NCBI RefSeq assembly: GCF_963678975.1
Contig: NC_089273.1
Location: forward strand, 9,052,614 to 9,116,613
Direction: 5' to 3'
DNA: 64,000 nucleotides
Source of the DNA: Dysidea avara
Lineage: Eukaryota; Porifera; Demospongiae; Dictyoceratida; Dysideidae
Shown: one piece after another, positions 57,002-64,000 of the stretch
Layout of the letters: each line of letters opens with the position of its first letter
Position numbering within the stretch: the first letter of the stretch is position 1
Notes under the pieces: model-generated
Told to the model about the DNA's origin: nothing
The model's input: the letters and a program-made list of their open reading frames with translations, nothing else
The model's database searches: none
Position numbers and translations under genes: made by a program

Positions 57002-59058
57002 TTGTCATTAGTAACGAAGTATTAATTGTGGGATGGGCTGTATCAGTGATGTTCATCCTTGGTTCATCTACGGATATACCAAGAAGGGCACTTTATGTGA
57101 GCTGGTTTGCTCATTTTTACTTTAGAAAACAGTCTGGGCCGGCTTTTCAAGTCATATGTCAGTGTACAAATAAAGCAAGCAGGAAGACACTGGTAACAGG
57201 AAAGAGCCAGCTGAATTAAAACTTGAAGAATTTTGTGCAGTGTGAGAGGAGCAAATATTTTGGCAGATCGCAAAGGGGCTATATTCTGCGAACATCACTG
57301 AATTGTATGCATGGAGTTATTAACAGACGGTGCAGTGGACTAATGCTGTATTCAATAGTGAACTGATTTTTTCTGTTGCACAAATTCAAGGATGTGTCTG
57401 ACTGCTAGCCTTGAATCAGGCCAAATGCCAAAACTCCAAGATCAACCAAATCTCAATTATAAGCCTAGCTATGCATGTGAAACCATGCCCATAGCCACCA
57501 GGCAAATGTGATTTGGACCAAGATGTGTGTGTAATTTCAATGTATCTAGTCAGACCGGAAATGGAACACTCACATTAATTACATACCACCTAAGAATCCT
57601 AGGATTTCTTAAGTGTAACATTTCACATGCTTCACTTCAAACAAAACAGGTTAAATTTGTTCATCTATTTTCAAGCGATTCCTAGTCCAGCTGCATGGTC
57701 CATGAAATTACAGTGGGATCATATGTATTTGTTACAGTGTGGGCTGCTCTGTGTTGGATCTACTCTAGAGTTGAGATTTCAAGGTAGACTGCCAATGTAC
57801 CGACACTGTTGTAGCATATTTAAGTGGAGGACAAATGAATTCAGTAATGCTAGATTATTTAAGTATACAAATTTTTCATAATGAAATTGATATCCCATTT
57901 TGATTTGTACCTCCACTTTGCAACATATTCAAGAAGTTACCACCCTTTTAATCTCCAACCGCTGTCATTAAATAACCAAGATCTCACCAGTCCTTGTTTT
58001 TTCCATCTACAATTTTGCTTTGGAACAATAATTATCTAAAGGCTCTAATTCATATTTAGTATTTCAATCTGTAATTCACCTTATTGTGGTTTTACTAATT
58101 TTATTCTTCATTTCCTTTGAAGTTGTACAGTATAGGTAAACAAAGATAAATTTTCTCTCCCATCTTATTCTAGGACTGAGAAAAATTTAATTATTTGTAT
58201 ACAGGCTCAAAATTGAGAAAATATAAAGCAAGTGAATTAATATTATACAGTCAGTTTGCTTTTGGATATTTAATGTCTCCAACTAACAAAAATTCAATGA
58301 ATCCATGCATGCATCTCATCGCTGGTTGTCTGAACATTCTGCAAGTGATACCTCACTCAATCAACCATATATTCTGTTTATTAGACTGAATAAAGTCATG
58401 ATCACCTAGACTTTTCCTGTCACCAGTAACTTTCTAGTTAATTTCTCTGTGGATATTACGCTCTGAAACTGAAGAAATTGAGTAGTCTTCTAAACTATTT
58501 ATCTTGTCAAGATCACCAGAAGCAACTGACATCCAATCAGCTACTGTATTGTAGTAACAAAACTTGCCTTGGTCATGCAATAAATGAATTGAAGAGACCT
58601 GCTTGATATATCAGGTACTGAATAGAACAATGCACTGCATGAAACAGCTATTAATATTTTATTATTATCCTGTTCCATTTCCTGGATGAATGCAACTTCA
58701 GCAATGATAGCAGCTAGACAAGCTGTAAGTTTTGATTCAGAAAACATTCCATTCTGTAAAATAGACCCCATCCTGGATTCAACTCACTACGCAGGCTAAG
58801 ATATCTGACATTATGTAGTCCACTATTCTGCATCATTGATGTTCACACAATAAAGCCTCCTTGAGGTATCTGAATGTTTGCTCCTCACACACTGCACAAA
58901 ATTCCTTTAGATTCTGTTTAGCCTGACAGAGTTGATTCAGCTTGTCACCATACTTGTTTCCTTTGTAGTGTAGCTACATACTGCCGGATTTATGCCTATT
59001 AGAAAGGCTGAGCCCCAGATTGTACATTCTAAAGTCAAAGTAAGCAAAAACATCTCAC
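57002..59058. other. Repeat-derived, no gene recognised
   Basis: It contains fragments shared with 60.0-60.3 kb, such as ATAGACCCC at 58760 and 60202 and the GTGCAGTGTG segment. The open frames at 57627-57881 and 58541-58771 have no domains and look incidental. Confidence 0.35.
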
Positions 59059-59063
59059 ATATT

Positions 59064-59951
59064 CAGGGGCGGATCCAGGGGGGGAGGCTTTGGGGGCTGA
59101 AGCCCCCCCCTTCATATTTAGGCTTTACTTGATCAATATGCTGAGTATTATAATGGAATTTTGTCTTAGCATAATTATATGATCACTAATAATACAAATA
59201 CTCATAAAACCACCTTATAAACATCTTTCCAAGGTATTATCAGTGGATTTATGCTAAAGTTTATGCAACAAGGACCCGGGTCAGCATTGGAGGTGTACAA
59301 GATCGAGATACTCTAATAGAGCAGTCAGCTAACTACTCTAATAGAACATTCACTGGAAACATGTAGTTGGTTCTGTTATGGAATTTTTCCAAATCTGCCT
59401 GCACCTATACATACAATGAAGTGAATTGGTCTGTTTAAAGGGCTTCAATCATCAACTTGTGTAGTTAATATGTATGGCAATACTTAATTCAGGTACACAA
59501 TTTCCATTGAAAGTGCTCTCAGATTCAATCGTGTATTGTTCAAATTTCAAAATTTTCCACTTTCAACATTATTATTCTAACATGCACCTATTCAGTGTTG
59601 TGCAATTGTGAGAGGGGTGCATCATGTATTTGGTTGTCTGTATCTACCCAAACTTTTCCATTAGCAAAATGCTTCAGAGAGCCATACCTATAATCTAAAG
59701 GCAGTATGTAAAATATCTACAGGCAGAAAATATTATGAATTTTATGTGGAAATGTCTCCAAATTGCAGTATTTTAGCATCTATTTTTCAAAATTTTCCTG
59801 GGGGGGGGGGGGGGGGGGGGGCATGCCCCCAGACCCCCCTAGTTCCAGCATGCTTCGCATGCTGGGAAGTGTACTTCACACACCTCTACCCAAGGGATTA
59901 GTACCTTGAGGTAGCCCACCCCCCCTTTTATAAATCCTAGATCGGCCCCTG
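59064..59951. mobile_element. CAGGGGCGGATCC element, 5-bp duplication ATATT
   Basis: The ends CAGGGGCGGATCCAGG and CCTAGATCGGCCCCTG are inverted. ATATT lies on both sides (59059-59063 and 59952-59956). The interior shares with 1286-1957 a TTTATGCTAAAGTTTATGCA block, the AGATCGAGATACTCTAATAG motif pair (59301-59350) and the GGGGGCATGCCCCCAGACCC module, here with a 22-base G run. It is non-coding. Confidence 0.75.
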
Positions 59952-60159
59952 ATATTAGCAAAAACAATTCATGCATTAAGTTCCCTACTTGATACATCCG
60001 AAGATAAACAGCAAGAACTCACAATCGATCCTTAAGTTCGTTTTATCTTTCTTGGGGTACGTTTGTTTACCAGCTGGAAGTGCCACCGATAACTTGTACA
60101 GCAATAGTAAGCTGCAAGCTTCAATTTGAGAAAATATTCCGTTCCGTAGTTTAGTCCAT

Positions 60160-60200
60160 CATTCCGTTCCGTTCCGTTCCGTTCCGTTCCGTTCCGTAGA
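60160..60200 (+). repeat. (TTCCG)n pentanucleotide repeat
   Basis: About seven tandem TTCCG units follow a region with single TTCCG words, next to ATAGACCCC. It is probably a local expansion within the dispersed repeat. Confidence 0.8.
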
Positions 60201-60424
60201 ATAGACCCCACCTAAAATTACGCATGCTACAAAAAAAAACTATGCAGGCTTTTATTGGGTCAGTACTCGAAGAAGGAAGACTTAATTTAATTAACACTAT
60301 ATACCATCTTATTCACTTGTTCATGGAGAGTTTGAAAATCATTGTTTCGTTTCTCTAGCTTCAACAGTATGTATGTCACGTGCGTTTGTTTACAATGCGG
60401 TAAACGTAAACAATATTGTCATCG

Positions 60425-61106
60425 TTTCTTCTTCTTCTTCTTCTTCTTATTATTATTATTATTATTATTATCAATTTACCAAAAAGGAAGGCATACACAA
60501 AAGGCAAAGACTGTACAAGGTGTCCGCCTACAAAAAAACAAACATACATATACATATACCTACAGTACACTACAAACTAAACAGTACACAACAAAACACA
60601 AAACAGTGATTAAGAAGTTACTTGACACATAAGTAATTATAAAGGTGATGCCGGAAAGACTTTCGATTACTGTCTTCAAGGATATGTAATGGCACAGTGT
60701 TCCAGAAGAAAGTTGTGTTGACAAAAAAAGAATATCTCCTAGAATTAATGGTGGACTGTGGAGGGACTAGTGAAAGATGGTGACTTCTGGTAGATGCTAT
60801 GGAATTAAATGAACAGTGACTATTAAATGCAATAGATGTTTGCTGGTGATATATGTCATTGAGGAAACTGACCGAAAGGAAACTTCATCTTGACTGGAGA
60901 GAAGGAAGGTGAAGTTGGGAGCAACAATCATTCGAAGAAATGGTCCAAGAGCTGGTAGATGGACTCCAGCGACTCCCACAGATCCATCGAGCTGCCCGCT
61001 TTTGTAGGGACTCTAGTAGTTGGATATCTCCCAAATTATGGGGATTCCATACGACTGCAGCATACTCTAGCGTTGGCCGGATGATAGCTTCCACCTTCAT
61101 ATCCAT
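60425..61106 (-). pseudogene. Non-LTR retrotransposon 3' fragment with AAT and GAA runs
   Basis: Minus frames read AIIRPTLEYAAVVWNPH, then LLESLQKRAARWI, then LPSLQSR, and further on FFWNTVPLHILED in another frame. This is the usual order of the CR1/jockey reverse transcriptase C-terminal region. Frame changes break it. Downstream on the minus strand are (AAT)n and (GAA)n tracts (plus strand TTATTATT and TTCTTCTT, 60427-60471). Confidence 0.75.
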
Positions 61107-61190
61107 ATATGCAAGTATCTACAGGGCTAATACTATACCTTGGCTGATGTGCTGATCTGTGGTGAACGTTTTAAGCCAAATTGCAACATT

Positions 61191-61440
61191 GTAGACTAAT
61201 CCAAACGGAAGTTATGGCTGCAAATGTAAGCGCCTGTAGTTTATTTTTAGTATAGTGGCTGTATAAATTGATTACCTTGCTCTTCCTACTGTCTAGCCCT
61301 ATAATTCCAAAACTACACATCACAGAAGGCTGACACTTTGGTGGTCCATTCCTTGGACACTGCTGATATTGCTGAGTGAATTAAAAAAAAAATTTAATTG
61401 TGTGAACAAGTCGGGTTTTTGCTGAGACAGTCACAAATAG
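61191..61440 (-). repeat. Dispersed repeat, partner of 14038-14270
   Basis: It is homologous in reverse complement to 14038-14270 and, in its middle, to 46800-46935. Its right edge, GTGACTGTCTCAGCAAAAAC on the minus strand, resembles the TGTGACCGGATCTGCGAAAA termini. It lies within a few bases of the end of the IgGFc-binding-like exon. Confidence 0.55.
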
Positions 61441-61445
61441 TATAC

Positions 61446-62131
61446 TTTGTCCCAATTTGCAGTCGGTGGGATCTGTTCAGCTAAATAATTTCCTCCACTC
61501 CAATTATCAACATAACCAAACTGATGACCGCTGAACACAGATACTGGTTTATCTGTGGTAACTTTGGTTCCACTCAAGTCCTTTTCAGTAGAGATGTATA
61601 CAGTTTGAAATTTGTTGATTGCAAAAGAGTACATGTTTCCTGGAACAAGGTTGTCAACATTGTTGCTGATCTTGATCTGAACTTCTTGTGTAACTTTCAA
61701 CTCCAGTGTGGTGTTGTCTTCTGTGCCTACCACTAAAATAGTGTTGTTATGGCCACCAGGAGAAACTTTTGCGGTAGAGATTGTATAATAAGTGTACTTC
61801 TCAGCATTCCGGCTTGCAACTGGCAATAGGGTAAAAGTGTCAGAACTGTTGCCATTAATACTTTGGCCTATCACAGTCACGGCATCACTGGTTGTGGTAA
61901 GGTAAATTCCTTTATTCTGATCATCAATTGAGGACACTTCAGCTTCACTGGGTATATCCACTATCTTCTTTTCACTGGCTGATATGTTACCACTTCTGAT
62001 ATAGCCTATCCCTGGAGCCTCCATCAAATATGATACTGGGTGACTGTCAGTGTTTACAAGGATTAGCTTTAGATCAGCACTGTGGCATTTACCAGGATTA
62101 ACAAAAAATCCAAAGAAGTAAACTGTGCTCC
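61446..62131 (-). CDS. IgGFc-binding-protein-like domain exon
   Basis: The exon starts after GCTGTTACAG with two bases completing a split codon and ends AAA|GTATAC in phase 0 (228 full codons). The encoded segment is beta-rich. It carries the hallmarks of the IgGFc-binding N-terminal domain: YTISTAKVSPGGHNNTILV, then FQTVYISTEKDLSGTKVTTD, DKPVSVFSGHQFGYV, and the end EQIPPTANW. The domain occurs in large secreted mucus proteins and surface proteins of invertebrates, with adhesive or recognition roles. Signal peptide and flanking domains must lie in other exons; none was identified. A repeat begins immediately after the donor, so the downstream intron, or a truncation, starts in repeat DNA. 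Confidence 0.75.
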
Positions 62132-62153
62132 CTGTAACAGCATTTGTATACAA

Positions 62154-62497
62154 AACATTACATCATAAAACTGTACAACATACTCATGTATTATACAGCA
62201 ACTAGGGACTTGCAGAATACAGTATGTCAGAACAATTTTGGTATTAAAAAGAATCAAGAATAATTCTGAAACAATAAGGTGGTTTTCAAAAATAATTAAC
62301 TATAATATAAAATTTTCTTGGGGACACCTCTCACACAAAACTGCAACAAATGATCAAGGTACTTTAATAGAGCAATCACTTATCCTCCTAAACATAACTT
62401 GGCTGTACAAAGAGTGCATCCACGACAGTAAAGTAACTAGCAACTAAAACAACTTTCTGTGTTCTACATTCAATTTTTCTACATTCCTACTAATTGA
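62154..62497. other. Upstream intron or intergenic DNA
   Basis: No exon recognised. A single TACTTTAATAGAGCAATCAC motif copy lies at 62359-62378. Confidence 0.35.
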
Positions 62498-62822
62498 ATC
62501 TAATCAAAAACAGCCAAGCTGTAAAAAAAGGTGCGGCCCCCATAAAGGCCATGGTGAAAAAAGATGTGAAATCCAAGGTGGCGGCCAAGAAATGGCTGTG
62601 ATGGTAGGTTAATGGTTACATTTTAATAACGGCAATTCAGGTGAATTTTGTGCCGCTTGGTCTTGGCACCAAATTCACCTGAATTGTTGTTATTAAAATG
62701 TAACCATTAACCTACCATCACAGCCATTTCTTGGCCGCCACCTTGGATTTCACATCTTTTTTCACCATGGCCTTTATTGGGGCCGCACCTTTTTTTACAG
62801 CTTGGCTGTTTTTGATTAGATT
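62498..62822. repeat. Second full copy of the 320-bp palindrome
   Basis: The arms of about 155 bp are almost perfect reverse complements around a GCCGCTTGGTCTTGGC-like loop. Compared with 37956-38276, both arms here share GGTTACATTTTAATAAC where both arms there have GGTAAAAATTTTAATAA. The adjacent short hairpin (CCCAAAGCCGGCCTATGGACAGCTTTGGG) lies at 62848-62876, in the mirror arrangement to the first copy. Confidence 0.9.
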
Positions 62823-62984
62823 TCATTTCTTTTTGTATTTGTATACCCCAAAGCCGGCCTATGGACAGCTTTGGGACTTTTTTAACCTATGTTTTTTTCT
62901 TTACTACAGGAAGACGAATAGATGAAGTAGATGTACTTTAAATATTGTATCAGTAAATGTACAAATTATATATATAATACATAT

Positions 62985-63095
62985 GTGATCGGATTTGCGA
63001 AAAGGGGTCTTCCACACACATCCAATTTGCCAACTTTGACAATTGATAACTTCAGATTGGAAAGAGCTATTGCCTTGAAATTTGGACAGTGGTGA
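62985..63095 (-). mobile_element. Truncated TGTGATCGGATTTGCGAAAA MITE beside the second array
   Basis: The outer terminus and inner half are homologous to 37792 back to about 37680. The other terminus is absent. The sequence passes from the MITE interior (AAATTTGGACAGTGGTGATT) directly into array units. Confidence 0.75.
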
Positions 63096-64000
63096 TTTCT
63101 TTGCAGCTGAACTCTCTACATGATAGTTTCTTTGTAGCTGAACTCTCTACAAGGTAATTTCTTCTAGCTGATCTCTCTACAGGGAGATTTTTTGTAGCTG
63201 AACTATCTACAAGGTAACTTCTTCTAGCTGATCTCTCTACAGGGTGATTTGTTTGTAGCTGAATTCTTTACAGGTGATTTGTTTGCAGCTGAGCTCTTTA
63301 CAGAATGGTTTCTTTGTAGCTGAACTCTCTACAAAGTAACTTCTTCTAACTGATCTTTCTACAGGGTGATTTGTTTGTAGCTGAACTATCTACAAAGTAA
63401 CTTCTTCTAGCTGATCTCTGTACAGGGAGATTTGTTTGTAGCTGAACTCTCTACAGGTGATTTGTATGTAGCTGAATTCTGTACAGGTGATTTGTTTGTA
63501 GCTGAATTCTGTACAGGTGGTTTCTTTGTAGCTGAACTCTCTAAAAGGTAACTTCTTCTAACTGATCTTTCTACAGGGCAATTTGTTTCTGGCAGAATTT
63601 TCTACAGGGTGATTTCTTTGCAGCTGAACTCTCTACATGATGGTTTCTTTGTAGCTGAACACTCTACAAGGTAATTTCTTCTAACTGATCTCTCTGCAGG
63701 GTGATTTGTTTGTAGCTGAACTCTCTACAAGGTAACTTCTTCTAGCTGATCTCTCTACAGGGTGATTTGTTTGTAGCTGAATTCTGTACAGGTGATTTGT
63801 TTGCAGCTGAGCTCTTTACAGAATGGTTTCTTTGTAGCTGAACTCTCTACAAGGTAACTTCTTCTAACTGATCTTTCTACGGGGCAATTTGTTTCTGGCA
63901 GAATTTTCTACAGGGTGATTTCTTTGCAGCTGAACTCTCTACATAGTGTTTTCTTTGTAGCTGAACTCTCTACAAGGTAACTTCTTCTAGCTGATCTCTC
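63096..64000 (-). repeat. Second copy of the 61-bp tandem array, inverted
   Basis: The units GGTGATTTGTTTGTAGCTGA-ACTCTCTACA and AGGTAACTTCTTCTAGCTGA-TCTCTCTACAG are the reverse complement of the array at 35903-37530. The array runs off the window, so its full length is unknown. No coding potential. Confidence 0.92.

Noticed and set aside
57627-57881. 84-codon plus-strand open frame
   Set aside because: No domain, and the flanking DNA is repeat-derived.
60160-60200. Telomere-like repeat
   Set aside because: (TTCCG)n is not an animal telomere unit and is only about 40 bp inside a dispersed repeat.

Overview
The window looks like a piece of an AT-rich animal nuclear genome, most likely a marine sponge or another early-branching invertebrate. 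There is no bacterial gene packing. Genes have spliceosomal introns, from 51 nt to more than 500 nt. The protein families are animal ones: CARD, membrane TRAF/MATH, a TRPA-type channel, fibrinogen-like, IgGFc-binding-like and class 3 lipase. Species assignment is inference; I cannot run a search.

Genes are sparse. On the minus strand, 9.35-13.87 kb holds a TRAF-zinc-finger/transmembrane/MATH exon and, just upstream of it, two exons of a CARD-domain protein. A lipase exon lies at 28.6-29.7 kb (minus). A two-exon OB-fold/zinc-finger gene with a TATA box lies at 39.0-40.1 kb (plus). A complete two-exon gene for a 95-residue unknown protein lies at 48.9-49.2 kb (minus), head to head with a decayed THAP-finger relic. 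Exons of a TRPA-like channel lie at 50.9-54.8 kb (minus), and an IgGFc-binding-like exon at 61.4-62.1 kb (minus). A fibrinogen-domain gene at 24.2-24.9 kb (plus) carries a stop and two frame changes. Several of these families are linked elsewhere to pathogen sensing or secreted recognition, but the window shows no operon-like or proven functional link between them.

Most of the rest is transposon material. One nearly complete hAT element (18586-20922) has perfect 8-bp target duplications and a disabled transposase. Non-autonomous relatives with perfect 8-bp duplications lie at 1286, 5535, 11403, 17330 and 25161. Elements beginning CAGTGGCGG or CAGGGGCGG at 7683 and 59064 show 5-bp duplications. 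A second large set has termini like TGTGACCGGATTTGCGAAAA (6511, 7661, 29825, 31920, 37547, 44028, 46359). A third begins TARGGCCACWCCAAG (146 and 47268). Five 3'-end fragments of non-LTR retrotransposons are present.

A composite repeat occurs twice in opposite orientation (35.88-38.28 kb and 62.5-64.0 kb). It consists of a 61-bp-period tandem array, part of a TGTGACCGG element, a short hairpin and a 320-bp near-perfect palindrome. The most striking unexplained signal is a short dyad motif, CTCTA-N-TAGAG followed by CAGTCA. It recurs at about a dozen loci and sits inside transposon families whose ends are unrelated.
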